A stretch of 64,000 nucleotides of DNA, taken from assembly GCF_900106565.1 (NCBI RefSeq), contig NZ_FNNJ01000001.1, positions 62,001 through 126,000 of the forward strand, read 5' to 3'. Made by a program: the position numbers and the translations under genes. The DNA comes from Lutibacter oricola. Its GTDB lineage: Bacteria; Bacteroidota; Bacteroidia; Flavobacteriales; Flavobacteriaceae. The notes beneath the pieces are model-generated. The model was not told where the DNA came from. It did not search any database and worked only from the letters and a program-made list of their open reading frames with translations. Positions 15,336 through 23,600 of the stretch are shown here, in pieces (position 1 is the stretch's first letter; the number at the start of each line of letters is the position of its first letter).

Positions 15336-15989
15336 ATGAAAAAAAAATTAAAAATAGATATTGTTTCAGATGTTGTTTATCCTTGGTGCACAATTGGTTA
15401 TAAACGATTAGAAAAAGCAATTGAAGAGTTGGGAGTAGAAGATAAAATAGAGATTGAATGGCAACCTTTTGAATTGAATCCACAAATGCCTGCTAAAGGT
15501 CAAAATGTAATTGAACATATTGCTGAAAAATATGGTTCAAGTATAGAAGAACAAAAGCAATCTCAGGAAAGATTGACTGAGTTTGGAGCAGAGTTAGGTT
15601 TCAAATTTGATTATTTTGATGAAATGAGAATTGTAAACACCAGAGAGGCTCATATTTTATTGGATTATGCGCAAGAAGAAGGTAAGCAAACTGAATTAAA
15701 TGTACATTTTGTAACAGCATTTTTTAGTGAACGAAAAGATATTTCAAAAAGAGAAATTTTACTACAAGAAATTGAAAGCGTTGGATTAGATAAAACTGAA
15801 GCATTAAAAAGATTAGAAAACAAAGAAGCACTAGATAAAATAATAGCTAAAGAACAATTTTGGCAAAGTAGAGGTATTTCATCGGTGCCAACAATGGTTT
15901 TTAATTCAACAAGCGCTTTAAGAGGAGCACAACCAGTTGATGTTTATAAGCAAGTATTAACTCAATTATTAAGTGAAAAAGAAAATTAA
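15336..15989 (+). CDS. DsbA/FrnE-like thioredoxin-fold oxidoreductase
   Basis: The 217-aa cytoplasmic protein (no signal peptide) has the FrnE-type DsbA fold: IDIVSDVVYPWCTIGYKRLE at the N-terminus, a helical insert, and the cis-Pro loop GISSVPTMVFN near the C-terminus. Members often carry a CPWC active site. Here the first cysteine is replaced by Tyr (YPWC), leaving only Cys18, so the usual dithiol exchange is not possible in this motif. A monothiol, glutathione- or bacillithiol-adduct, or isomerase-like chemistry is conceivable. It sits 7 bp before the DUF2798 gene in the TetR-headed cluster. Confidence 0.85.
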   Translation: MKKKLKIDIVSDVVYPWCTIGYKRLEKAIEELGVEDKIEIEWQPFELNPQMPAKGQNVIEHIAEKYGSSIEEQKQSQERLTEFGAELGFKFDYFDEMRIVNTREAHILLDYAQEEGKQTELNVHFVTAFFSERKDISKREILLQEIESVGLDKTEALKRLENKEALDKIIAKEQFWQSRGISSVPTMVFNSTSALRGAQPVDVYKQVLTQLLSEKEN

Positions 15990-15995
15990 ATAGGT

Positions 15996-16439
15996 TTGAG
16001 CGAAAAAATTAAAAAATTTATACCAATAGTAATACTATTGGCAATTATTACGGCTTTGTTAACGTATCGAAAATTAGCACAAGAACAGTTATTTTTAGAA
16101 AATTGGTTAACACTTTATGCTCTGGCATTATTGGTTATTTTTCCAATTGCAGCTGTATTAATTCCTACTTTAAATAAGTTAATTGAAAAATTATTAGGCA
16201 ATAAACATTTGGTAATTCAAGGTTTTGCTTATGTAATTCCAATGATTAGTATTATTGGAACTTTAATGACAGGTTTATCGGTTGTAGTCTTGCGTAACTA
16301 TCAAAATTCCAATCAGTTTTTTCAATTGTATTCAAGTGAACTAATTAATAACCTACCAATATTTATGGTTATGGTTCTAGTGGTTGGTGGAATTGTAAAA
16401 CCAATAGTTACAAAACGAAAACTAGCAGTAAAAAATTAA
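15996..16439 (+). CDS. DUF2798-type membrane protein
   Basis: This 147-aa protein has four hydrophobic segments in two similar halves: FIPIVILLAIITALLTY then LTLYALALLVIFPIAAVLI, followed by VIPMISIIGTLMTGLSVVVL then FMVMVLVVGGIV. This is a duplicated form of the two-helix DUF2798 unit. The only start giving a full N-terminus is TTG at 15996, seven bases after the FrnE-like stop. Function is unknown. It is presumably cotranscribed with its neighbours. Confidence 0.7.
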   Translation: MSEKIKKFIPIVILLAIITALLTYRKLAQEQLFLENWLTLYALALLVIFPIAAVLIPTLNKLIEKLLGNKHLVIQGFAYVIPMISIIGTLMTGLSVVVLRNYQNSNQFFQLYSSELINNLPIFMVMVLVVGGIVKPIVTKRKLAVKN

Positions 16440-16449
16440 ATAAGCCATT

Positions 16450-17118
16450 ATGAAATACACTTTAGCATTTGATGTTTATGGAACATTAATAAACACATCA
16501 GGAATTTTCAATTCACTAGAAAAAATGATTGGAGACAAAGCAAAACCAGTAATGGAATCTTGGCGAAATAAACAATTAGAGTATTCCTTTAGAAGAGGTT
16601 TAATGAACAAATTTGTCGATTTTTCTGTATGTACAAAAGATGCTTTAGAGTATAGTTGTAAAACGTTTAAAGTGAATTTATCTGATGCTCAAAAAAGTGC
16701 TTTGATGGATGAGTATAAAGTGCTACCTAGTTTTCCTGATGTTAAAAAAGGACTTCAAAAATTAAAGGAAGACGGACATAAATTGTATGCTTTTTCAAAC
16801 GGAAGTGCCAATGCAGTTTCAAACTTGTTAATTAATGCAGAAATAATAAATTATTTTGATGGAGTTGTAAGTGTAGAAGATGTAAAAATGTTTAAACCGA
16901 GTCCAAAAGTGTATGAGTATTTCAATAAACAAACAAAATCTAATAAATCAGATTCTTGGTTAATTTCAAGCAATCCGTTTGATGTTATTGGAGCAACTTC
17001 TTATGGTATGAAAACTGCTTGGGTACAACGTTCACCGGATGCAATATTTGATCCTTGGGGAATTGAACCAACAGCTGAAATAAAAAATATTTCAGAATTA
17101 TCTTCAAAATTGAAATAG
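16450..17118 (+). CDS. HAD-superfamily hydrolase, L-2-haloacid dehalogenase type
   Basis: The 222-aa protein starts with the HAD nucleophile motif AFDVYGTL (Asp8), followed by motif II AFSNGS, motif III around KMFKPSPKVYEYF and motif IV in SSNPFDVIGA. The cap region and the xxSNPFDxxGA ending match type II 2-haloacid dehalogenases. Many relatives, however, act on other substrates, so dehalogenation is a family label rather than a demonstrated role. It lies 10 bp after the DUF2798 gene, at the end of the close-packed cluster. Confidence 0.82.
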   Translation: MKYTLAFDVYGTLINTSGIFNSLEKMIGDKAKPVMESWRNKQLEYSFRRGLMNKFVDFSVCTKDALEYSCKTFKVNLSDAQKSALMDEYKVLPSFPDVKKGLQKLKEDGHKLYAFSNGSANAVSNLLINAEIINYFDGVVSVEDVKMFKPSPKVYEYFNKQTKSNKSDSWLISSNPFDVIGATSYGMKTAWVQRSPDAIFDPWGIEPTAEIKNISELSSKLK

Positions 17119-17249
17119 TTCAATAGTTAAGTTGAATAGAATGAATAATTTTGAAAAATTAATATTCAAACTAAAAATTGAAGTAATAAAATTGCAACTT
17201 TGGGTATTGAAATTAATTAGAAATAATATTGAAAAAAATTATATAAAAA

Positions 17250-17963
17250 ATGGAGTTAAAAAATAAAAAGGCCATTATTACTGGTGGAAGTAGAGGTTTA
17301 GGTAGAGCAACAGCAATTGCGTTTGCAAAAGAAGGAATTGATGTAGCCATTACCGGAAGAAATGAAGAAAGTTTAATTAAAACTACTGAAGAAATAAAAG
17401 CTTTGGGTGTAAATGCGGTTTACGAAGTTTTTAATGTTGGAAATTATGAAGAAGTAAAAACAGGCATTAAAAACATTATTTCTAATTTAGGAGGTGTAGA
17501 TATTTTAATAAACAATGCTGGGATTGCTGCTTTTGGACCTTTTAGCGAAATGGAAGTGAGCGTTTTTGAAAGTATGATTCAGGTAAATGTTTTAGGAATG
17601 TATTATGTTACTAAAGAAGTTTTACCGCATATATTAGAGAATAATCAAGGAGATATTATTAATGTTGCATCAACTGCTGGTTTAAACGGAAATGCTAACC
17701 TAACTGCTTATTCAGCTTCAAAATTTGCAGTTATTGGTTTTTCTGAATCTTTAATGAAAGAGGTACGTAAAAATAATGTTAGAGTTACTACATTAACACC
17801 TAGTACTATTGCTACAGATATGACTTTAGATATAGGAATTACTGACGGAAACCCTGAAAAAGTATTACAGCCAGAAGATTTTGCAGAATTAATTGTAGGT
17901 GGTTTAAAATTACCTAGAAGAGCTATGTTAGCAAATGCATCTTTATGGTCTACAAATCCTTAA
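17250..17963 (+). CDS. SDR oxidoreductase, FabG (3-oxoacyl-ACP reductase)-like
   Basis: The 237-aa enzyme has TGGSRGLG as cofactor loop, NNAG, IINVAST with the catalytic Ser, and YSASK. The start LKNKKAIITGGSRGLGRATA is typical of FabG-like 3-ketoacyl reductases, but so many SDRs share it that the substrate is open. It is separated from the HAD gene by 131 bp without a clear promoter, so it may be the last gene of the cluster or independent. A symmetrical terminator follows. Confidence 0.85.
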   Translation: MELKNKKAIITGGSRGLGRATAIAFAKEGIDVAITGRNEESLIKTTEEIKALGVNAVYEVFNVGNYEEVKTGIKNIISNLGGVDILINNAGIAAFGPFSEMEVSVFESMIQVNVLGMYYVTKEVLPHILENNQGDIINVASTAGLNGNANLTAYSASKFAVIGFSESLMKEVRKNNVRVTTLTPSTIATDMTLDIGITDGNPEKVLQPEDFAELIVGGLKLPRRAMLANASLWSTNP

Positions 17964-17983
17964 AAAGTGATTTATAGTTCAAT

Positions 17984-18022
17984 AAAAAAGCCTCTGATTA
18001 AATTATTAATTAGAGGCTTTTT
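17984..18022. terminator. Bidirectional terminator between SDR and histidine kinase genes
   Basis: AAAAAGCCTCTGATT and AATTAGAGGCTTTTT form a stem with one mismatch around an A/T loop. A tracts and T tracts on both sides allow it to end both convergent transcripts. Confidence 0.82.
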
Positions 18023-18038
18023 AATTATGTTTTAAAGT

Positions 18039-20465
18039 TTAAACTACTGTAGCTTTAAATAAAGATTGAATTAGTTTTAACAACTCATTTTTATTTATAG
18101 GTTTAGAAATATAATCGTTACACCCAACATTAATAGCTTTTTCTCGGTCGCCAGATAAACCAAAGGCTGTTTGAGCTATTATTTTAATGTTTTTATTAAA
18201 CTTTCTAATTTCTAATGTTGCTTCATATCCACTCATTCTAGGCATTTGAATATCCATTAGCACTAAATCAATGTCTGGTGTATTTTTAACTTTTTTAATA
18301 GCTTCAATTCCATTTTTAACTCTAATTATTTCGCTACTTATATCTTTTAAAGCAATAGATAATAAAGTTTCTGAAATTTCATCATCTTCAGCTATTAAAA
18401 CTTTTAATCCATTTGTTTTAGTACCTACATTATTAGAAATAGGTGTAGTATTAACTAGCTTTTCTTTTGTTGTTTTATTGTTATAAGGCAGTGTAAAGTA
18501 GAATGTAGAACCAACATTTTCTTCGCTTTCAACCCAAATATCACCTCCTAAAATTTTTACAAAAGCTTTAGAAATAGAAAGCCCTAAACCAGCACCTTGA
18601 CGAGCCATTTTATCTGCAATATCTGCTTGAATAAAACGTTCAAAAACTGCTTTTTTTCTATTTTCTGGAATTCCAATACCAGTATCTTGCACATAAAACT
18701 CTAGGTAATTATCTTTTTTAGTATATCCAAAAACTATAGTTCCTTTATTGGTATATTTAATTGCGTTTTTAACAAGGTTAGTTAATATTGCATATACTTT
18801 TTCAGAATCAGTATTAATAATCGATTTTGCAGCAGGAAGTTGGTTATTTATTGCCAGTTTTATTCCTTTAGCTTCTGCTTCTGGACTAAAAAATTTATAA
18901 ATGTATTCTACTTGTTTATTAATGTTTGAATCTTCTAATTTAACTTTCATTAAACCAGATTCTATTCTAGAAATATCAATAATATTATTAATGATATTTA
19001 ACATTCTATGTCCACTTTTTTCAATAATTTTAATGTACTCTTGTTGTAAATTACCTGATAGTTTTGGGTTTTTTAATAACTCAGAAAAACCTAGAATACC
19101 ATTCATTGGTGTTCTAATTTCGTGACTCATATTTGCTAAAAATGCAGATTTTAATCTATCGCTTTCTTCCGCTTTTTCTTTAGCTTTTATTAGTTCTTTT
19201 TTTGTTTTTTTAAGTTCGGATAAATCATAAATAATCGAATAGAGTTGTTCTTCACCTTCAACAATAATTTTTTCTACATGTACTTCAACATCTTTAATTG
19301 TATTGTTGGCTAGTTTATGTTTAAAATAAAAATGTTTTGAACTATTTACAAGTACATCTTTTATTTTTGATTTTGTTTCTTCAACCGGAAGTGTATTAAT
19401 TTCGCTAATTTTCATAGAAGTTAACTCTTTAAAAGTATAACCATAAAAATTTATAGCAGCTTGGTTGGCGTCAATAATTAAACCTGTTTCTGGATTTAAT
19501 AATAACATTACCGATTGATTTTTTTTGAATAAAGCTGCGTAACGTAATTCACTTTCATTTAATTGATCTGTTCTCTCTTCTACAAGTTGTTCTAAATTTG
19601 AATTAAATTCTTTAAGTAACAGTTCTCTTTCTTCAACTTCTTTTGTATAATAAAAGATGGTATTTGAAATGCGTTTTTTAAAATAATTTGTTGTTATTAA
19701 AATTAAAATAAACGATATAAAAATAATTGAAATTGTAACTAAATACTGATTTTGAATAATACTTTTACTTTTACTTATTTCAGCAGCAGTAAGTTCTTCT
19801 ATATCATCTAGGTAAACTCCCGTAGCTATAATCCAATTATATTTTTTGTACAATTTAGCATAGGTAAGTTTTTGTTCAATTTTGTTACTATTAGGTTTTT
19901 TAAACCAATATTTAAAAAATAATTGACCATCTTTTTTAACTCCATTTAATTCTGTTAAATAGGGTTTATTTCCTTTAATATCTTTTGTATTAGTAGATAA
20001 ATATTCGCCTTCTGTATTTTTTAAATTAGGATGTACTAGCCTAATAGCATAATTATCGCCTCCATTATAGTTAAGCACTTCATTTACCCATACATAACCA
20101 TTGTTAATTAGCTTTTTGTTGCTAATATGAAAGTACATTTCCTTTTTAATAATACTATCAAGTACAGATTCGTTTTTTAAAAGTGAAGGGTTTTCTTTTT
20201 CTAGTTTTGCTAAAAGTATTTTTTCCTTTATTTCAATATCTTGTACAACACCATTAACTGCAGTTTGTATATAATCTTTTTTTGATTGAATTAGTAAATT
20301 TTCAAACTCTTGAACTTGGTATTTTATAAATTTATTTGGACCAGTACTAAAAAGGTAAATTAGAGTAGCTATAAAAATTAGCATAATACATACTGTAAAC
20401 ACGTAAAATGGCTTAAGAATTTTAGCTGGTGTAAAGGGTTTATAGTTAGTATCTAATTCATTCAT
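18039..20465 (-). CDS. Membrane hybrid histidine kinase (Cache-PAS-HisKA-HATPase-REC)
   Basis: The 808-aa protein has an N-terminal membrane helix (about 22-42), a periplasmic Cache sensor domain (about 45-240, with GYVWVNEVLNYNGGDNYAIR and YNWIIATGVYLDDIE), a second helix (about 250-268), a PAS domain (about 310-420), a HisKA domain with SHEIRTPMNG (phospho-acceptor His448), an HATPase domain with VQDTGIGIP and GLGLSISKAF, and a C-terminal receiver (DLVLMDIQMPRMSG, phospho-Asp738). It presumably senses a small extracellular ligand. It has no HPt or DNA-binding output and no adjacent regulator, so its partner is elsewhere. Confidence 0.92.
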   Translation of the reverse strand: MNELDTNYKPFTPAKILKPFYVFTVCIMLIFIATLIYLFSTGPNKFIKYQVQEFENLLIQSKKDYIQTAVNGVVQDIEIKEKILLAKLEKENPSLLKNESVLDSIIKKEMYFHISNKKLINNGYVWVNEVLNYNGGDNYAIRLVHPNLKNTEGEYLSTNTKDIKGNKPYLTELNGVKKDGQLFFKYWFKKPNSNKIEQKLTYAKLYKKYNWIIATGVYLDDIEELTAAEISKSKSIIQNQYLVTISIIFISFILILITTNYFKKRISNTIFYYTKEVEERELLLKEFNSNLEQLVEERTDQLNESELRYAALFKKNQSVMLLLNPETGLIIDANQAAINFYGYTFKELTSMKISEINTLPVEETKSKIKDVLVNSSKHFYFKHKLANNTIKDVEVHVEKIIVEGEEQLYSIIYDLSELKKTKKELIKAKEKAEESDRLKSAFLANMSHEIRTPMNGILGFSELLKNPKLSGNLQQEYIKIIEKSGHRMLNIINNIIDISRIESGLMKVKLEDSNINKQVEYIYKFFSPEAEAKGIKLAINNQLPAAKSIINTDSEKVYAILTNLVKNAIKYTNKGTIVFGYTKKDNYLEFYVQDTGIGIPENRKKAVFERFIQADIADKMARQGAGLGLSISKAFVKILGGDIWVESEENVGSTFYFTLPYNNKTTKEKLVNTTPISNNVGTKTNGLKVLIAEDDEISETLLSIALKDISSEIIRVKNGIEAIKKVKNTPDIDLVLMDIQMPRMSGYEATLEIRKFNKNIKIIAQTAFGLSGDREKAINVGCNDYISKPINKNELLKLIQSLFKATVV

Positions 20466-20571
20466 TTTATAGGGATTGAGTTAAGTAAATATACAAAAAA
20501 CTGCGTTATTATTAAGATTAGTTTTTTTAATGGATTAATAGTTTTTTATGGATTACTTTAAGTTATTAAAT

Positions 20572-21087
20572 TTACCAACCAGAGAATTTAGGAGGTTCAA
20601 TATTGTTTAAGTTTAAATATACTATTAATTGTCCGCGATGATGAGTAACGTGATCTTGTAATAAGTTCAAAATTTGTAGTTTACTTTTAGGTCCTGCAAA
20701 AAAATCAACTTCAATAGTTAAATCTTTTTCTGAAATTGTGCTAATTATTTTTGAAACTTCGTTAAAAGATGTTGTTAAAGCATTTATAGTTTCTTGTTTG
20801 GTTTTTGGATTAATTTTAGAAGGTTTTTCTTTATTATTTTTAGTAAAATAAGTAGTGCTTAACCAAAGCATATTTTGTCTAATATGAAGTAATTGATCTT
20901 CAAAATTCATTTGCCTTTCTGTAGGTTTAAAGCTATAGTATTCTTCGGGCATAGATTCAGCAATTTTTAATAAATAATTTTTTGAATTTTCCCACTTCAA
21001 TAAAAAAGCAGATTTAACGGTATTTTGAGATTGTAAATTATTGAATATCATAAATGTAATTATAAAAAATACTACTTTTAATTTCAT
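20572..21087 (-). CDS. DinB-family (YfiT-like) exported protein
   Basis: The 171-aa protein has a signal peptide (1-20, ending NLQSQ) and a four-helix DinB/YfiT fold with the metal-ligand histidines in LLHIRQNM and HVTHHRGQ. Despite the name, DinB-family proteins are putative metal-dependent enzymes, possibly thiol transferases (bacillithiol or mycothiol S-transferases), and not DNA polymerases. Export to the periplasm is somewhat unusual for the family but common in Bacteroidota. It stands between the kinase and recA with no evident operon partner. Confidence 0.85.
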   Translation of the reverse strand: MKLKVVFFIITFMIFNNLQSQNTVKSAFLLKWENSKNYLLKIAESMPEEYYSFKPTERQMNFEDQLLHIRQNMLWLSTTYFTKNNKEKPSKINPKTKQETINALTTSFNEVSKIISTISEKDLTIEVDFFAGPKSKLQILNLLQDHVTHHRGQLIVYLNLNNIEPPKFSGW

Positions 21088-21181
21088 ATTAAAAACGGTT
21101 AATAAATTATATATAAACGCTAAATATACTCAATACTTTTTTATATTTTAGCGATAAATAAATAACGCATTTTTATAGATT

Positions 21182-22189
21182 ATGGCAGAAGACAAAGAAA
21201 AAGCAGCAAAATTAAAAGCATTACAACTTACTTTAGATAAATTAGATAAAGCTTATGGAAAAGGTACCGTAATGAAAATGGGTGATGTTGCTATTGAAGA
21301 TATAGATTCAATTTCATCAGGATCATTAGGTTTAGATTTAGCTTTAGGTGTGGGTGGATATCCTCGTGGTAGAGTTATTGAAATTTACGGACCAGAATCT
21401 TCGGGTAAAACAACGTTAACTTTACACGCAATTGCTGAAGCTCAAAAAGCTGGTGGAATTGCTGCATTTATTGATGCAGAACACGCATTTGACCGTTTTT
21501 ATGCTGAAAAATTAGGCGTAGATGTAGATAATTTAATTATTTCTCAACCAGATCACGGTGAGCAAGCATTGGAAATTGCAGATAATTTAATTAGCTCTGG
21601 AGCTATTGATATTGTTGTTGTCGATTCTGTAGCAGCTTTAACTCCAAAAAGTGAAATTGAAGGAGAAATGGGAGATTCTAAAATGGGATTACACGCTCGT
21701 TTAATGTCTCAAGCCTTACGTAAATTAACAGGTACAATTCATAAAACAAACTGTACAGTTTTCTTTATTAACCAATTACGTGAAAAAATTGGAGTAATGT
21801 TCGGTAATCCAGAAACTACAACTGGTGGTAATGCACTTAAGTTTTATGCGTCTGTTCGTTTAGATATTAGAAGAAGAACTCAAATTAAAGACGGAGATAA
21901 AGTTATTGGTAACAGCACTAAAGTAAAAGTTGTTAAAAATAAAGTGGCTCCACCTTTTCAAATTGCAGAATTTGATATTATGTACGGAAAAGGAATTTCT
22001 AAAACAGGTGAAATTTTAGATTTAGGTGTTGAATTTGGAATTGTTAAAAAAAGTGGATCTTGGTTTAGTTATGGAGATACAAAATTAGGTCAAGGTAGAG
22101 ATGCTGTAAAAGGTTTAATTTTAGACAATCCAGAATTAGCTGAAGAATTAGAAACTAAAATTACAGAAGCTATAAACGCAGAGGAATAA
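21182..22189 (+). CDS. recA: Recombinase RecA
   Basis: RecA is the ATP-dependent strand-exchange protein and SOS co-protease. The 335-aa sequence has Walker A GPESSGKT (residues 70-77), Walker [15 protein letters not shown], the DNA-binding loops ([16 protein letters not shown] and [16 protein letters not shown]) and the acidic C-terminus. Length is normal. The next gene's ATG directly follows the TAA stop, so a small protein is translationally coupled to recA. No recX is present in this window. No LexA-type box was recognised upstream, consistent with Bacteroidota, where SOS control of this type is often absent. Confidence 0.98.
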   Translation: MAEDKEKAAKLKALQLTLDKLDKAYGKGTVMKMGDVAIEDIDSISSGSLGLDLALGVGGYPRGRVIEIYGPESSGKTTLTLHAIAEAQKAGGIAAFIDAEHAFDRFYAEKLGVDVDNLIISQPDHGEQALEIADNLISSGAIDIVVVDSVAALTPKSEIEGEMGDSKMGLHARLMSQALRKLTGTIHKTNCTVFFINQLREKIGVMFGNPETTTGGNALKFYASVRLDIRRRTQIKDGDKVIGNSTKVKVVKNKVAPPFQIAEFDIMYGKGISKTGEILDLGVEFGIVKKSGSWFSYGDTKLGQGRDAVKGLILDNPELAEELETKITEAINAEE

Positions 22190-22609
22190 ATGATAATTAA
22201 CTACCAAACTTTTACCGAAAAAAACCTATTAATTATTAGGTATGAAGGTGATTTTTGTATAGATAAATACAAAGCTCAGGTGCTAGATATTGTAGCTAAA
22301 CCAGAGTGGAATTCTATTCACAAAATTTTGGTAGATTTAAGAAGTGTTGAAGTAGAATTTGAATTAGAAGATATTCAGACATTAGTAGATATTAAAAAAA
22401 ATATCATTAAAAAAGAGCATCTTTCAGTTCAGTTAGTAGATAAACCTATGATTACTGCTTTATCGCATCTTTTACAAACAGAGTTTAGTAATTACGATTT
22501 AACTACAGAGTATTGTAGTACCGTAAATAAGGCAATTGAATTGTTAGATATAAACTTCAATGTAAAAGATTTAACCAATACATTAGAAAATTTAGAACAT
22601 ACGTTTTAA
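22190..22609 (+). CDS. STAS/SpoIIAA-like small protein coupled to recA
   Basis: The 139-aa protein starts immediately after the recA stop codon. Its predicted alternation of strands and helices (NLLIIRYEGDF, KILVDLRSV, EDIQTLVDI, LSVQLVDKPMITALSHLL, YDLTTEY, VNKAIELLD) resembles the SpoIIAA/STAS-like fold, but no signature residues confirm it. A protein of the same length and pattern is encoded at 27590-28009, suggesting a lineage-specific paralogous family. The position implies production together with RecA. A role in recombination is untested inference. Confidence 0.6.
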   Translation: MIINYQTFTEKNLLIIRYEGDFCIDKYKAQVLDIVAKPEWNSIHKILVDLRSVEVEFELEDIQTLVDIKKNIIKKEHLSVQLVDKPMITALSHLLQTEFSNYDLTTEYCSTVNKAIELLDINFNVKDLTNTLENLEHTF

Positions 22610-22633
22610 TTTAATTCTTAAAATATAACCTAG

Positions 22634-22665
22634 AACGCCTTAATTCATTTAAGGCGTTTTGTATT
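22634..22665 (+). terminator. Terminator after the recA operon
   Basis: AACGCCTTAA, loop TTCAT and TTAAGGCGTT form a perfect 10-bp stem followed by TTGTATTTTT. It separates recA and its small partner from the ABC ATPase. Confidence 0.85.
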
Positions 22666-22673
22666 TTTACACC

Positions 22674-23600
22674 ATGTTAAAAGTCAAAAACATATCTTTT
22701 AGTTATAGCAATGAGGTTTTAAATAATATTTCCTTTACTGCAAATAAAGGCGATTATATTGCTGTAGTTGGAGAAAGTGGATGCGGAAAAAGTACACTTT
22801 TAGAAATTATTTATGGCTTATTGCATATTGAAAAAGGAACTGTATTTTGGAACAATACAAAATTGCTAGGGCCAACATTTAACTTAATTCCTGGTGAAGG
22901 TTTTATGAAATACCTTCCGCAAGATTTCGATTTAATGCCATACATTACTGTTGAAGAAAATGTAGGTAAAAACTTATCTTATTTAGATAAAAACAGAAGT
23001 AAAAGAATAGCTGAACTATTGGAGGTTGTTGATATGTCCAACTTTTTAAAAACAAAGGTTGTAAATTTAAGTGGAGGTCAAAAACAACGAGTTGCCATAG
23101 CAAAAGTTTTGGCAAAAGAACCAGAAGTTTTGTTGTTAGATGAACCTTTTAGCCATATAGATAATTTTAGAAAAAATAAGTTACGCAGAAGCCTTTTTAA
23201 ATACTTAAAATCTCAAAATATACTGTGTATTGTTGCCACGCACGATACTACTGATGCACTTTCATTTGCTAATGAAATAATAGTTTTAAAAGATGCTAAA
23301 ATTGAAGCACAAGGAACACCAGAAACTATTTATAATAAACCTAAAAATGCATATGTAGCTTCATTTTTTAATGAAATTAATAAAGTTCCTTCTAAAATTT
23401 CAGGAGTTAAAAACAAACAACTTTTTTATCCGAATGAGATTAAAATAGTTGAAAATTCTGCGTTAAAAGTAACGGTAACTTCATCTTATTTTAAAGGAAG
23501 TTATTATTTAATTGAAGTTGAATTTAAAGGTAAAACATTATTTATAGAAAGTGAATGTTCTATAGAAAATGATGAGGTAGTTTTTATAGAATTTAATTAA
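22674..23600 (+). CDS. ABC transporter ATP-binding protein (orphan)
   Basis: Starting at ATG 22674, the 308-aa protein has Walker A GESGCGKST (33-41), a Q-loop near LPQDFDLMPY, the signature LSGGQKQRVAIAK, Walker B VLLLDEPFSHID and the H-loop ATHDTTDA. It then has a C-terminal TOBE-like beta domain (about 235-308), as in CysA/PotA-type importers. An upstream TTG at 22659 would lengthen it by five residues but lies inside the terminator hairpin, so it is rejected. No permease gene is nearby; partner and substrate are unknown. Its last four bases overlap the end of the convergent TPR regulator gene. Confidence 0.88.
   Translation: MLKVKNISFSYSNEVLNNISFTANKGDYIAVVGESGCGKSTLLEIIYGLLHIEKGTVFWNNTKLLGPTFNLIPGEGFMKYLPQDFDLMPYITVEENVGKNLSYLDKNRSKRIAELLEVVDMSNFLKTKVVNLSGGQKQRVAIAKVLAKEPEVLLLDEPFSHIDNFRKNKLRRSLFKYLKSQNILCIVATHDTTDALSFANEIIVLKDAKIEAQGTPETIYNKPKNAYVASFFNEINKVPSKISGVKNKQLFYPNEIKIVENSALKVTVTSSYFKGSYYLIEVEFKGKTLFIESECSIENDEVVFIEFN

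Noticed and set aside
17141-17266. 41-codon ORF in the HAD-SDR gap (amphipathic, Leu/Ile/Lys-rich)
   Set aside because: It overlaps the SDR start, its composition simply reflects AT-rich DNA, and no start signal or conservation can be shown.
12787-17963. Recently transferred island
   Set aside because: Base composition and codon use look like the rest of the window, and no integrase, tRNA or insertion sequence is present at the edges.
20572-21087. DNA damage-inducible DNA polymerase IV because of the name DinB
   Set aside because: The sequence is a four-helix DinB/YfiT metal-dependent-protein fold; the real Pol IV is at 48412-49506.
22659-22673. TTG-initiated five-residue N-terminal extension of the ABC ATPase
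   Set aside because: The extension lies within the terminator hairpin of the recA operon; ATG at 22674 gives the family-normal start MLKVKNISF.
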